Shown: positions 10,133-23,388, counted from the first letter of the stretch. The stretch: 64,000 bases of DNA from Imbricaverruca yamaguchii (GCA_034440575.1 JAOTOL010001087.1:99501-163500); one strand, 5' to 3'. Numbers and translations: made by a program. Notes: generated by a model from the sequence alone, not told the origin.

Positions 10133-11102
10133 ACTTCGCATGTCCGGGGGGCAGATGTCTGCCCCCTCTAAAATCTCTAAAACTATGCTAGATAGCGACA
10201 AACAGAAAACGGAGTTGGATAGCTGGTGACAGGCTCTATCTGAAGTGGTTTAACCATTTCTTTCGCTCAGGTCAATATTCAGGTCACTGGGCCATCATAG
10301 GTCAAATTCGACCAGATCGGGTGGGACTCTCAGATATTAACACATATCTCAGGACCTCTAACATGTAGAAACAAACGGCGAATGTTATTCGACAGTCCTT
10401 GAAATGTGCTATCGACAATAGGCGGTGTGATTTAAGGTCAGGTCAACCGAAATTATGACCTCAGGTCAAAGTCATGAAGTAGCCTAGTGAAGGCATGTAA
10501 TGTATCAATCGACATGTCTTGGCGATACAAGCACAATGACGGTAATTTCAGCCTTCTAGCTCAATGCAGTGCGATATAATGCGCATAAATGTGTAGTGAT
10601 CTCAGGTGACCTCAGATGACCTTGGTGAGGTCACTGAGCAAAAATGTCAGTGGTAGCATTGAGCATAGCTTCAAACTACATGCCACAACCGTTGCGAGAT
10701 CATTCCAAGAGCAAATATGTAACCAGGAAACATCTGTATATTTTACCATAGCCCTATAATGGGGAAGCCATGGCCTCGACCTGACCTAAAGTCAATGCTA
10801 ACAAAAAAACGATATACATTTATGGTCCCTGATGAGATCATGACGTGCTATAAGTTTGAAATCAATCGCTCAAGTATTGTGGAAGTTATGCCACCTAGAA
10901 CTTCGAATGTAGTTGGGTCACTTCGCCTGACCTGGTGACCTGACCTAAGGTGACCCAGGGTTAAAATGTATGAGGATATGCGGAAAAGACTAATGAGCAG
11001 CCATGCGAGGTTTGACCTTGCTAACTTGATTAGTATGGCCGAAAATTAGAAAACCGCAGGGGGCAGGTAGCTGTCCCCACCCCCCGGACGTGCGCGGGTT
11101 AA
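10133..11102 (+). mobile_element. Non-autonomous TIR element, family 1 copy B (about 0.97 kb)
   Basis: The right end read on the minus strand from 11102 is TTAACCCGCGCACGTCCGG. The left end is a decayed AACTTCGCATGTCCGGGGGG (10135-10154). The left end carries a hairpin with 9-bp arms, GGGGGCAGA-TG-TCTGCCCCC (about 10147-10166). The body is the reverse complement of copy A with about 880 bp deleted. It contains many AGGTCA/TGACCT motifs and no coding frame. Confidence 0.7.
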
Positions 11103-11349
11103 TATAATAGATGGCATAATCCAACCACATGCCGCCTGTCAGACATATTAATCACAGAAATACACAAACATAGAATTGCACACATCCTCATTTACATCAA
11201 CACTTTTGACTCTCCAACGCAAGACCTTACTTTTCGAAAGCCACGGAGCCACAGAACAACAGAGCGCGTACAAGCGCCCGACTGGAAAGCCAACAGGACC
11301 TCTCAATGCTAAGCACTGGCACGCCGTCTTACAACGCCGTACTAAACTC

Positions 11350-11462
11350 ATAGGCACCACACGCAACACCGGACATAGGCACCATAGGCACCACACGCAA
11401 CACCGGACATAGGCACCATAGGCACCACACGCAACACCGGACATAGGCACCATAGGCACCAC
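11350..11462. repeat. 34-bp tandem repeat, about three copies
   Basis: CGCAACACCGGACATAGGC recurs at 11362, 11396 and 11430. Confidence 0.95.
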
Positions 11463-11639
11463 ACATTATATTTCACAATACATGCCCTCCACGTGCGGTG
11501 GCTGTTATGGACAGCCTGGGTATAACTTAGAGATATTTACAAAGAAAGGATAGATTTGTGGTCAATAGCGGGAGCAGATGCTCAACAAACATTCGTACGC
11601 CAACATAATGCAATACCCATTCACTCTCTCCACTGCATA

Positions 11640-12115
11640 CACCGTGCTTGCAACACGAGGTATAAACGAGTGGTTTGTAGAAGTGATAGGAAAGCGATGG
11701 CCTAAAGGTGACTTCATAGTATACATGTATCCATTGTGTAATTTTCTTGTGTGGATAGTGTTGCTCGTGGAGATACGCCAGTGCAGGTTTCTTGAAGTTA
11801 GACAGCCTCGATGTTTTTGTTTCAGTGGGAAGTTCGTTATAGTGGAAGACAGATGAGTAGAGAAATCTCCTGTGTTCAGCCTTTCTGTGTATCTGGCAGG
11901 TGCAGGTGGTCGTCTGTACGTGTGTGACGGTCTCGCAGAGTAGAGTTTGCAGTGATTTGACCGGCAATGTGCGTAGGCTCACCCGTCAAAGTGATCTTGT
12001 GGAGCAAAGTGAGACTGTGAAATAGATACAGATCAGCTGCGGCGAGGAGAGCCAACTCGTTACGGGCATCAGAAATATAACCAAATTTCAGTAGACCTGA
12101 CACGACTCTAATAGT
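11640..12115 (-). mobile_element. LINE remnant: ORF2 C-terminal region (3' part)
   Basis: The minus strand from 12115 reads RVVSGLLKFGYISDARNEL, then HSLTLLHKI, then RHTRTDDHLHLPDT. After a +1 shift near 11885 it reads RRFLYSSVFHYNELPTE and SRLSNFKK. This is the standard LINE post-RT region (AAR.V.G.....HISDA...L, then LLHKI, then RHT.R, then FLY....WN.LP...S...FK). About 100 bp more with no motif runs to 11527 and may be 3' UTR. The 5' side of the fragment stops exactly where the 155-bp satellite starts. Dead copy. Confidence 0.7.
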
Positions 12116-13758
12116 CGTAAAAATGCATTCCGGCAATGGGTCCGATGTGACGGAGACACTCCGTGTCGATCTGAATTCAAAACTGCCGTCTCACAAAATA
12201 TTCGTCACCATGGTTTTCAGATGCATACCCATGGGCATGGATTTTTAAAGTAATAAATTATTTCACATAGACGTAAACGTGCATTAGGCGAACAGGTGCG
12301 TGGAGCTGAATTCAAAACTACCGTTTCGCAAAATATTCGTCACCATCGTTTTCAGATGGATATCTATGGGCACGGATTTACAAGTAATCAATTATTTCGC
12401 ATAGCCGTAAAAATGCATTCGGCCAATTAATGCGATATGACGGGGACACACCGTGTCGAGCTGAATTCAAAACTATCGTTTCGCAAAATATTCGTCACCA
12501 TGGTCTTGAGATGCATACCCATGGGCACAGATTTTCAAGTAATATAATATTTCGCATAGTCGTACAAATGCATTCGGGCAATGGGTCCGATAAGACGGGG
12601 CCACACCGTGTCGAGCTAAATTCAAAACTACCGTTTGGCAAGATATTCGTCACCAACATTTTGAGATGCATACACATGGGCACGGATTTTCAAGTAATCA
12701 ATAATTTCACATAGACGTAAAAAGGCATTACGCCAACAATTGCGATATGACGAAGACAGGCCTTGTCGAGCTGAATTGAACACTACCAACTCACAAAATA
12801 TTCGTCACCATGGATTTCAGATGCATACCCATGAGCACGGATTTTCAAGTACTCAATTATTTCACATATTCGTAAAAATGCATTTGGGCAGTGGGTCCGA
12901 TGTGACGGAGACACACCGTGTCGAGCTGAATTCAAAACTACGTCTCACAAAATATTCGTCACCATGGTTTTCAGACGCATACCCACCCATGAGCACGGAT
13001 TTTCAAGTAATCAATTATTTCACATAGGCGTAAAAATGCATTCGGGCAGTGGGTCAGGTGTGACGGGGACAACCCGTGTCGAGCTGAATTCAAAACTACC
13101 GTTACGTAAAATATTCGTCCCCATGGCTTTGAGATGGATACCTATGGTCACGGAGCTATAAGTAATCAATTATTTCACATAGTCATAAAAATGCATTCGG
13201 CCAATTGATGCGATATGACGGGGACAGCCCGTGTCGAGCTGAATTCAAAACTACCGTCTCACAATATATTCGTCACCATGGTTTTTAGATGCATACCCAT
13301 GGGCATGGATTTTCAAGTAATCAATTATTTCACAAAGATGTAGAAATGTCTTAGGCGAACACGTGCGATATGACGGGGACAACCCGTGTGGAGCTGAATT
13401 CAAAATTACCGTTTGGCAAAATATTCATCACCAACATTTTGAGATGCATGCACATGGGCACGGATTTTCAAGTACATAATTATTATTTCACATAGACGTA
13501 AAAATGTATTAGGCTAACAGGTGCGATGTGACGGGAACAACTTGTGTCGTGCTGAATTCAAAACTACCGTTTCGCAAAATATTCGTCACCATCATTTTGA
13601 GATGCATTCCCAGGGGCAAGGATTTTCAAGTAATATATTGGTTCACATAGTCGTAAAAATGCATTCCGGTAATGGATGCGATATGACTGTGTCTGTCATT
13701 TAGCAAAATATACGTCCCCAACATTTTGCGATGCATACTCATAGACACGGATTTTCAC
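12116..13758. repeat. 155-bp satellite, about 10.5 copies
   Basis: The EcoRI-type motif CTGAATTCAAAACTACC marks the period. Copies lie at 12173, 12308, 12463, 12618 (mutated), 12773, 12928, 13086, 13241, 13396 and 13553, giving spacings of 155 (six times), 158, 157 and one 135 (a 20-bp deletion). Other conserved parts are AATATTCGTCACCATGG, GATGCATACCCATGGGCACG and AATCAATTATTTCACATAG. Copies differ by about 10-20 percent, so the array is older than the minisatellites. It has no coding frame. Its length is like the central repeats of Helitron-like elements in molluscs and flies; that is only an analogy. Confidence 0.95.
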
Positions 13759-13763
13759 GTGAT

Positions 13764-14669
13764 TTAAAATGTGTGGGGTCTGTAGTGGCAGAAACGCACT
13801 CTGGTTCTGTCGACGGAGGTGGGCGAATTTGCTGGCGACGGAGGTGGGCGAATGATGTCATCCAATAAAGAGCCTGTGGCGAATGTAGGGCGCTTCACTG
13901 TCACGGTAAGTGGATGGTTTCTTATGAACTCAAGCAGGTGTGTTTTACTGGGGAAATTTGCCGTGTCGAGAAGGTTGCAATTTAGATAATCTGCGAGGTA
14001 GAAAGTGCCGGTAAAGTTCAGTGTCGTCAATTGAACCTGTCTTTCGAGCCCAACGAAGTCATCATTTAAGGCAGGTAGAGTGCTACAAGGAGGCCGATAG
14101 ATTCCCGCCAGAATGAAATACTTACCGCTTTTACCTTTGACTTTGGTCCAGATTGATTCTAATTTGGAACTCGAGTTTGGAGGCGTAGACATTTTACAAA
14201 CGGTGATAGTAAGCGCTGACTGCGATAATCGCCACCCCACCGCACGTTTTAACTGGTAACCAGGGAAGTTAATGAGACGCGTGGGGGTGCTAGGTCGCAG
14301 CCAGGTCTCAGTCACCACAGCTAGGTCTAGAGGGTAAGAAAGAAGGTCGTGTTGTAGCTCAAGTACCTTAGGATTTATAGATTTGGCATTGATGAGTCAC
14401 AGGTACAGCTGCCCTTTGTGCTGCTGAGCCGTCGCCTGGCTTGTTCCGCCCCGTGATCCGCGTCGTCTGCCACCATTGGCGCCGCGCCTGCCCTGGTGTG
14501 TTTTCTTTCGCGTTGTCATGGTAACGCAGACGCTCCCCTCGGCCTGGTAAGGCTGGTGACTGGTGGGGGCCAAGGCCACGGCGTTGATGACGTCACGGAC
14601 GGAACGGTTGCGTGCTCGTTGCTGACCGAGGGACGTGATGAATGAAAAGTTCCAAGAAATAAGTTCCAT
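13764..14669 (-). mobile_element. LINE remnant: start of ORF2 with APE-type endonuclease
   Basis: The frame on the minus strand from 14669 reads a basic leader (GRRGANGGRRRGSRGG), a TGA at 14399-14397, then LINAKSINPKVLELQHDLLS, LAVVTETWLRP, a GGVAI block in a shifted frame, YFILAGIYRPP, LNCNLLDTANF and KRPTFATGSLLDDII. These are the N-terminal leader, N.RS/K, TETWL, GGVA, G.YRPP, D.N and PTR..LLD.I blocks of LINE endonucleases in order. Damage: one stop, at least two frameshifts, and GDxN reduced to ADYLN. The frame ends against the 155-bp satellite before the reverse transcriptase. Losing the 3' part is unusual, since LINE copies normally lose the 5' part. Confidence 0.75.
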
Positions 14670-16789
14670 CCTTTGTTTATTTGTTCCTTTGATGGTTGAA
14701 TCTAAGCACTAACACTAGCAACCGGAGCAGAGAGATAAATAGTGGCTTAACAACAACGTAAATCATCTGAATAAATAACATATACACAGGTCGGGCACTT
14801 ATTCGTGGCCTTCAACGAATAGCCTTTCCATCCAAACATCGGCTGGTGCGGTCCATTAAGCAAGGCCCACCTAGAAACATCAACATCACAACAACAAGCG
14901 GGCAACACCAGTGCTACCTACAATATCACAAGGCGTCACTACAAACATCGCTTGTATCCTGCTGTCTCACAACATTCTCCGTCACCTGCATCACGCTTAG
15001 TCGCTGGGAGCATCATTTTCGCGCGCCGTAGCGGGCAGGAACTTGCTCCCGGTGTTAATTTGGCCTGCCACACTGGCTTACAAGGTCAGCGCGGACAACT
15101 ATGAACCTTGCAAAGGTTCAGAGCATTTAGGCTAACACACGCGTTTCTCTGGTCAAATGCAGGAAACGCCTCCAATGACCTCATTGTCCACTGTCCTTTC
15201 TCTCCCTTTATCTTTATCTCCATCTGTCCCTCCACATCGCAACTCACAAAATAATACCAACTGGCTATCTTTCCCTTGCTAGCTTTTTCTACTTGCTTTA
15301 CTTTGCTAACTCTATTTTCCTCCATCTCTCGTCCTCTCTTCCTCTCTCACTTTCATCCAATCACTTCCATTTCATCATTCTTCCATTCCCTGTAACTCAT
15401 ATATCCGCTTCCCGCCCTTTGCTGTCGCAGCTGACAAGTACTAAGCAATAGTTCTCTTGCTTGCACCCTCCAACCCTCATTCATTGTCTTCAGACCCGTC
15501 AGGGTGAACACCACATGTAACATCATGTGCATCACCATCTGCAACATCCTCTTCACCATCATCAACATGTGTTATCTATGATGCACCATGGTTGTCACCA
15601 CGGCGGAGAGGGTGGGACGCGCGTCCTCCGAGCTTCGTGAATATTAGCATTAGGCCCGTGGTGATGCGTTGGAAAAATCTACCTCAAAATCTTCTCGTTC
15701 TCCGCTCTGCATATCCAACATTCGTGGCGTCACCCATGTCCAGTGCTGTTGAAGGGCTGCCCCGGTCTCGTACCTGGCTGACATACAGCGAACGAACACC
15801 GGACATTCGCCAAAATGCACAGCGACGATTACCGTTGCACCGCTCCAGGCATTCGTCTAAGCTCGTACATCCATGACCGAACCACCGACATGACCGAACG
15901 ACTTCACCTCACTTCACATGACATAACCACGTGGTCCGAACTGACCACCTGGCATGACCAGACAACCTAGTATATAATTAATGGTAACGATCGCAGAAAA
16001 TTGTGGGGGCCACGTGGACGCACCGGGATCTGCAGACGTTACGCCCATGGCTCTAGCATTGCGCTTCGTGGGTGCATAATCAAATCGATATCTTTGATGG
16101 CCAATCATCATCTCTACTCTGAATGATCAGCGCATCAACAGATTGCGACCACGAGGCAGGGTCCCTACCGCACAACACCTCTATCACAATCGCAGGTGAA
16201 ATTTGATACATCCTCTGTCCTCAACTTTACCAAGCGTTCTTCCTCGCGACCTCTCCAAACTGCGGAGCACGAGTTCGCAAAATGATATCTAAGTGATCGT
16301 TTCGCACTTCATCAGACCTTCCACGTGTCCCAGTGAATGCATTGCATCGGAATTAAGCGTTGTAAAGTAGTCGCTGGCAAAAACAAAGACATAATTTCCC
16401 AGCACGCAGCCATAGGACACTGTAAGTACTCAAATAGCGCAGAGCACCGAATTAATGCTCGCCGGTGAACTAGGGCTTCATTTTCTCTCACTAGATGCCC
16501 GCACGTGCTTGTCACAGAGCTTTGTATCCCATGCCGAACTTTGAGTGGTTGATGCAGTGAGGAAACAGCTGACGGCACAGCTCGATCGTCGGCTTGCGTG
16601 CCATCTGGTGGCAAAGTTCGGCAAAACTCCCTCCGTACAGGTATGTGGAGAAAAACCAGCGTGGCGGTTTTCTGAAAAAAAAGAAACGGCTGTGTGAGCT
16701 GCAAATACACATGGCGTCGGCACGAGGATCTGGAATACTCACATCGTATTAGGCATTCCTTCAGTCGTATCACATTTCATCTGGCTGTA
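14670..16789. other. No gene recognised; may include LINE 5' sequence near 14670-15060
   Basis: 15160-15370 is pyrimidine-rich. Several frames of 60-150 codons are open on the minus strand (for example 16773-16312), but none shows a domain, signal peptide or consistent splice signals. Confidence 0.3.
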
Positions 16790-18502
16790 TGTGCAGGCCG
16801 CAGACAGAGCCTGCAGACAGCCTGCAGACATCCTGCAGACAGCCTGCAGACAGAGCATGCAGACAGCCTGCAGACAGCCTGCAGACAGAGTCTGCAGACA
16901 GCCTGCAGACAGCCTGCAGACAGCATGCAGACAGCCTGCAGACAGCATGCAGACAGCCTGCAGACAGCCTGCAGACAGCCTGCAGACAGCCTGCAGACAG
17001 CCTGCAGACAGCCTGCAGACAGCCTGCAGACATCCTGCAGACATCCTGCAGACAGCCTGTAGACAGCCTGCAGACAGCCTGCAGACAGCCTGCAGACAGC
17101 CTGCAGACAGCCTGCAGACAGCCTGCAGACATCCTGCAGACAGCCTGCAGACAGCCTGCAGACAGCCTGCAGACAGCCTGCAGACAGCCTGCAGACAGCC
17201 TGCAGACAGCCTGCAGACAGCCTGCAGACATCCTGCAGACAGCCTGCAGACAGCCTGCAGACAGAGCCTGCAGACAGAGCCTGCAGACAGCCTGCAGACA
17301 GAGCCTGCAGACAGAGCCTGCAGACAGCCTGCAGACAGCATGCAGACAGCATGCAGGCAGCCTGTAGACAGATCCTGCAGACAGAGCCTGCAGACAGTAC
17401 CTGCAGACAGCCTACAGACAGCCTGCAGACAGCCTGCAGACAGAGCCTGCAGACAGAGCCTGCAGACAGCCTGCAGACAGCCTGCAGACAGAGCCTGCAG
17501 ACAGCCTGCAGACAGCCTGCAGACAGCCTGCAGACAGAGCCTGCAGACAGCCTGCAGACAGAGCCTGCAGACAGAGCCTGCAGACAGAGCCTGCAGACAG
17601 AGCCTGCAGACAGCCTGCAGACAGCATGCAGACATCCTGCAGACAGCCTGCAGACAGCCTGCAGACATCCTGCAGACATCCTGCAGACATCCTGCAGACA
17701 GCCTGCAGACAGCCTGCAGACAGCCTGCAGACAGCCTGCAGACAGCCTGCAGACAGCCTGCAGACAGCCTGCAGACAGCCTGCAGACAGCCTGCAGACAG
17801 CCTGCAGACAGCCTGCAGACAGCCTGCAGACAGCCTGCAGACAGCCTGCAGACATCCTGCAGACAGCCTGCAGACAGAGCCTGCAGACAGCCTGCAGACA
17901 GCCTGCAGACAGCCTGCATACATCCTGCAGACAGCCTGCAGACAGCCTGCAGACAGAGCATGCAGACAGCCTGCAGACAGCCTGCAGACATCCTGCAGAC
18001 AGCCTGCAGACAGAGCATGCAGACAGCCTGCAGACAGCGTGCAGACAGCCTGTAGACAGAGCCTGCAGACAGAGCCTGCAGACAGCCTGCAGACAGCCTG
18101 CAGACAGCCTGCAGACAGCCTGCAGACAGCCTGCAGACAGCCTGCAGACAGCCTGCAGACAGCCTGCAGACATCCTGCAGACAGCCTGCAGACAGAGCAT
18201 GCAGACATCCTGCAGACAGAGCCTGCAAACAGCCTGCAGACAGCCTGCAGACAGAGCCTGCAGACAGAGCCTGCAGACAGCCTGCAGACAGCATGCAAAC
18301 AGTGCCTGCAGACAGCCTGCAGACAGAGCCTGCAGACAGAGCCTGCAGACAGCCTGCAGACATCCTGCAGACAGTGCCTGCAGACAGCCTGCAGACAGAG
18401 CATGCAGACAGCCTGCAGACAGCCTGCAGACAGCCTGCAGACAGCCTGCAGACAGAGCATGCAGACAGCCTGCAGACAGCATGCAGACAGCCTGCAGACA
18501 GA
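16790..18502. repeat. 11-bp minisatellite (GCCTGCAGACA), 1.7 kb
   Basis: About 150 units of GCCTGCAGACA with 13-bp GAGCCTGCAGACA variants, CATGCAG and ATCCTGCAG forms. Each unit holds a PstI site. No stop codon exists in any of the six frames, so both strands give false frames up to 596 codons (ACRQPADSLQT on plus, CLQAVCRLSAG on minus). Confidence 0.98.
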
Positions 18503-18903
18503 GCTGAGTACACCGGGAGCTGAACAGAATCAAACGAATTCTGATCACCAATCATTAACCGACACAATTAATCGATGAAGACATAGAAAATGAGTCGACA
18601 AGCAGAGGTGACCAGAAGAGACTCGAATTGCGTTTCATTCCTGTTCAATTCCAGATTCTTCTTTTTCGCTAGGCTAGTCGACAGGCTATCATGGATGTCT
18701 AACGTATAGCTCATTGTGACGCCTGTTAAGTCCATAAAACAATCCGCGTTCTTGTGCAGCATTTGAACGTAGGACGTAAGTGTCACAAAGTCAGATTTCC
18801 CGGACAGCGGGGAGACTGTGACCTCTCCACACATGTGATATAGTGATGAGTAGCGCATATGATGACCTCTCCACACATGTGATATGTGCGCTCGATAGGT
18901 AGC

Positions 18904-19270
18904 GTAGGTGTGCCAGATGGGTAGTGTATGCATGCCCGATGCGTACTGTAGGTGTGACAGATGGGTAGTGTATGCATGCCCGATGCGTACTGTAGGTGTG
19001 CCAGATGGGTAGTGTATGCATGCCCGATGCGTACTGTAGGTGTGCCAGATGGGTAGTGTATGCATGCCCGATGCGTACTGTAGGTGTGCCAGATGGGTAG
19101 TGTATGCATGCCCGATGCGTACTGTAGGTGTGCCAGATGGGTAGTGTATGCATGCCCGATGCGTACTGTAGGTGTGACAGATGGGTAGTGTATGCATGCC
19201 CGATGCGTACTGTAGGTGTGCCAGATGGGTAGTGTATGCATGCCCGATGCGTACTGTAGGTGTGCCCGAT
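18904..19270. repeat. 44-bp minisatellite, about 8 copies
   Basis: GTAGGTGTGCCAGATGGG recurs every 44 bp from 18904. Each unit carries GTATGCATGCCCGATGCG. Near-identical copies. Confidence 0.95.
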
Positions 19271-20465
19271 GTGCATCCCGTAAAGTATCACCTCCTCCCT
19301 TCAGCCAGGAAGACGCCAAACGTCCTCGACATGGCTAATTGTTGTCTTCTTTGTCCCAGGCCCTTTGCCATCTCGCACGTATGGAGCCCGAGATCACAGA
19401 GCAGTGGTTCCCACTAAGAATTCGGAAAACGTGTGGACAGGGATTCTGCGTAGATCCCAACGTGGGCCGGTATTCAGCAGATGCGGCGGAATTAGATCTG
19501 CATAGAGAGCATCCTGTGAAATCTCCGTAGATGACAGTGCCTTGATGGCCACAATTTTCTCGGAGCTACACACCGACAGGTGCACGGGCAAACTAAGCGA
19601 ACGTGCAGCATTGTGGCACACAAAGGCGCGCCTTGCTCCTGTGGTGTTCATCAGTCAACAGTTAAGAAAGCATTGTATGTCCTCGACAACAGTCCAGGTG
19701 CTTAATCATTCTAGACCGGCATAATGAGGGCGGGCCGTCTCCTTTGCACATGGCGGACAAGGATAGGTCAATGGCGGGTGAAGCCAGGCTTCAAGGCGGC
19801 GTCCGTGGCCTCTGGACTCCGATCGATCGGCGCACTTTGGCTCGACTATTTTCGAATAAGGTCTGCATCTGAGTATGACCGTTCTCTGATTCCGCTCGCT
19901 GAAGAAGAAGAAAAACCGTTGCCAAAATTAGACGGCAGAAGACCGCCTCGTACGTCGGGTGCGTGGGAAACTGATGCCGCCTACAAGCATATCGCAAGCG
20001 CGGCATTTTTCGCCTCAGTGCCGGCGGAGGTTCGTTGGCCTCAGTCGTCAGCCATGCAGCCGGTTATGTTCTGAAAGTGCCAGCGATAATGCGAAGTGCT
20101 ACATGGTCCACTGTGCCCAGAATGGCTCAGTGCTAGTTCAAGCACCATCGTACACGTAACAGGCGCAGCCTAGTTCACAGTGGTGACGCCACCTGGTCTA
20201 ACGTGGCCAGTCTAGAGGGGCGCCCGCCTAGTTCACAGGGGCGTCTGCCCAGTCTGCAGGGCGCCCTGCTTGTTCAGAGGAAGTGTGTTGCATCGAAATG
20301 TCCTCCTTTTTAGTCAAGGTATACGTTTGCGTTGTCCGCAGGGCGTCATCTGGGACACGGTGGCGACTGCCTAGGTTATAGAGAGGCGCCTGACTGGTTC
20401 ATAGGAGCGTCTGTGCATTCCAAAGAGGCACCAGTCTAGCATTACAACGCGCCGTACTGGTCTAG
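19271..20465. other. No gene recognised
   Basis: Single-copy DNA. The open frames at 19724-20074 (plus) and 19651-19394 (minus) have no recognisable domain. 20160-20440 contains loose repeats of GCGYCTGCC/GGTTCACAGG type. Confidence 0.3.
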
Positions 20466-20985
20466 AGGAAACCCCATGGGTACGCCTGGTCTGGAGTATA
20501 ACGGCCTGGTCCAGAGGAAACCCCCATGTGTACGCCTGGTCTTGAGTATAAAGGCCTGGTCCAGAGGAAACCCCCATGGGTACGCCTGGTCTGGAGTATA
20601 ACGGCCTGGTTCAGAGGAAACCCCATGGGTACGCCTGGTCTGGAGTATAACGGCCTGGTCCAGAGGAAACCCCCATGGGTACGCCTGGTCTGGAGTATAA
20701 CGGCCTGGTCCAGAGGAAACCCCATGGGTACGCCTGGTCTGGAGTATAAGGGTCCAGAGGAAACCCCCATGGCCTGGTCTGGAGTATAACGGCCTGGTCC
20801 GTGGCTGGGTATACGGCCTGGTCGAGGAAACCCCATGGGTACGCCTGGTCTGGAGTATAACGGCCTGGTCCAGAGGAAACCATGTAGCCTGGTTGGATAA
20901 CGGCCTGGTCCAGAGGACCCATGGGTACGCCTGGTCTGGAGTATAACGGCCTGGTTCAGAGGAAACCCCCATGGGTACGCCTAGT
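20466..20985. repeat. 49/50-bp minisatellite, about 11 copies
   Basis: ATGGGTACGCCTGGTCTGGA recurs every 49 or 50 bp, followed by GTATAACGGCCTGGTCCAG. Several units between 20740 and 20920 are truncated. Confidence 0.95.
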
Positions 20986-23388
20986 CTGGGGTATAACGTC
21001 CTGGCCCAGAGCGGCGCCCTTCCTGTACACGATTGGAGACGAGCTACACCAAGCCCCCTCCTGGCCTCTTCGCAAGACCAGGAGGGCCACCAACCCCCGC
21101 CTCCTAAATGCCCCTCTACTCCCCCATCCCCTCCCCACACCGCATTCGCCACCACCGAGCAGGACTACTTTCCGATTTAATTATGTCTCGGGTGGGTAAG
21201 CGGAAAACCTTGATGCGTATCAGATCGCTACATAATTGTTCTCTGGTCGTCAGGAAACTTCTTGGATCACCCGCGCGATATTCCACAGTTGTAGTGCCTC
21301 CTCATGGGTTTCCAATTAGTTTTGCTTCTTGTACTTCCTGTACCAGAAGCAGAGCTGAGTTATTGTCATGCAGAAATTGTTCTACGTAGATATGCGACAC
21401 CTTTTAATTAGCTGAACATAACACGCATAGGCAGCAATGAATGCCAGACTGTGTGTCGGTAGGATAAGTATTGTGTGACAGGTTAGTGGTGTGCGTGATG
21501 AAATGTGACATACCAACGTGATCCACACCTCAGAATACCTGTTTATATCTCTATTAATGGACGTCATATATTAAGTGAGGGATGATTTGCAATGGAAGTA
21601 GAAGTGCTTAAACCTGGCAATGTTAAGCAGATGCGCGGTGAAAAGAAATCGATGTTCTCTACTTCTACCAAACTTAGCACATACATAATAAGACGCTGAG
21701 AGAACCACGTGCTCTTGTTGGGAAGCTCTCCCTCACATCAGGAAGCAGACCGAATCTCAGAAACACAGCGTGGGCCAGACAACAAATGGGTTACGCGGTC
21801 TCCCATATCCCGGATGCAGATTATTTCAATCCACAAATGGGTTACACGGTCGGCCAGCGAAGCGATATCAAGGCAGCCGACCGTGGCGACCTCAGCGCCA
21901 CGCGTGAGTAAGTAACAGAACTAGCGATGCGTGCCGTGGCCGCTGGCGTCGCTGTATACGTCTCGGCGTGACGCCCTTACTCACTGCCTTCCCCGACTCT
22001 CATGAAGGGGAGGCCGAGAAATCCCGGAGTGATGTAGTCGCTGCGAAATACCTGGAAGCAATGTCTTGGATAGCATATTAAATTAAGAGTAATAATATTG
22101 ACCATGTAATAGTCATGGTCGGACACATTTATTGGAGTTACAAAGCTATGCATTATTCTAGTCTAAACCTTATTCTGCCTTAGCGACCGAGACCACGTTT
22201 TGCGCCACTAATTCTTCCCTCTTTTTTGTCTATGCACCAACATTTTCTTTTGGCTGTGCCTTCTACGCCTTGCTCTCGAAAAATATCCTATCAGCATTTA
22301 AAAGCTGCATTGAGACGAGGTCGTGACATCACTAAGACCTGCCCGAGCTCCGATGTCTGCAGATATTGAGACACAACTTTGTCACCATGTACGATCATCA
22401 ATTATCTGAAAGTATACCAACTCATCAATTTTCGGAAGGCATGTCACCTCATCAATCGGCAAACCGGAAAGGATGTGGCAATTTATGTCCGTAAAATCAT
22501 TCAAAATTTCAGGCCGCCATCTGTTCAGGTCTCTGAGTTGCAACCTGCGGTGTTCCGAGGTCACCTATATTGCAAGCACTGTGGATGCTAAAATACGGAC
22601 TACTACGAAGCCAAAATGGCTAAGCATGGGTAATGTTTCACACCGATGTCATTTCAGATGTGATTATTGTCCAAAAATTCGACATGCAGAAATGTATTTT
22701 GTGAATAAAAAAGCCTTCAATGATATCCAAAACACGAAATCAAGGGATCTTTTCAATGATCTCAAAAAGGTTGCAGCATATTTGGTTTCACTTTCAAGCC
22801 ACTTCTTACTTCTTCCTGATCACTATCTGTTTCGAAAATTATTATCTTAAACAGCTCATCACATTTCCAGATATTTGATCGTGATGGGATCGGTGACGTT
22901 GACCTTTCCACGTGTGATTTGTATTGGGTGACATATCCAGTGTGTATGTAATCAATATGAAAACAAAAAATATCCTTTATTTTACCACCGGGATCCGAAA
23001 ACTTCAGCGAAGATGGGTGGTCGACTGCGCGCTGACATTCACCTGACCTGACCTGACCTGCAAGGCGCCGACATTCACATTTCTGACCTGACCTGCAAGG
23101 CCAACTAAAATGGACATTTTTTTGTGAAAATTATTCTGCAGTTTGAAGGGCCAACAACGTCATGCCGTTGACCACATCTCTCTGTCTTTCCCAAAGCAAA
23201 TCCCAGTGGGTGATGGGTGAAATTAGTTCCATCTACACTGCGATGGGTAGAACATTATACCGCATACTGCGTGAGCTAATCAGCGTGGTCTGACATTGGC
23301 ACTGTAAAGTAGGTCTTACAATATGGCGTCCAATGACATGGTCTTGTATGCAACTTCCAGGCCTGCCTATATCCTTTAATCCTGATAG
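20986..23388. other. No gene recognised
   Basis: Single-copy DNA. A 125-codon plus frame at 22473-22850 has no known motif. TGACCTGACCTGACCTG at 23044-23060 and a related copy near 23087 resemble the motif-rich parts of the TIR elements and may be element debris. Confidence 0.3.

Noticed and set aside
11350..11462. Methionine/Val-rich minus frame (MVPMVPMSG)
   Set aside because: Artefact of the 34-bp repeat.
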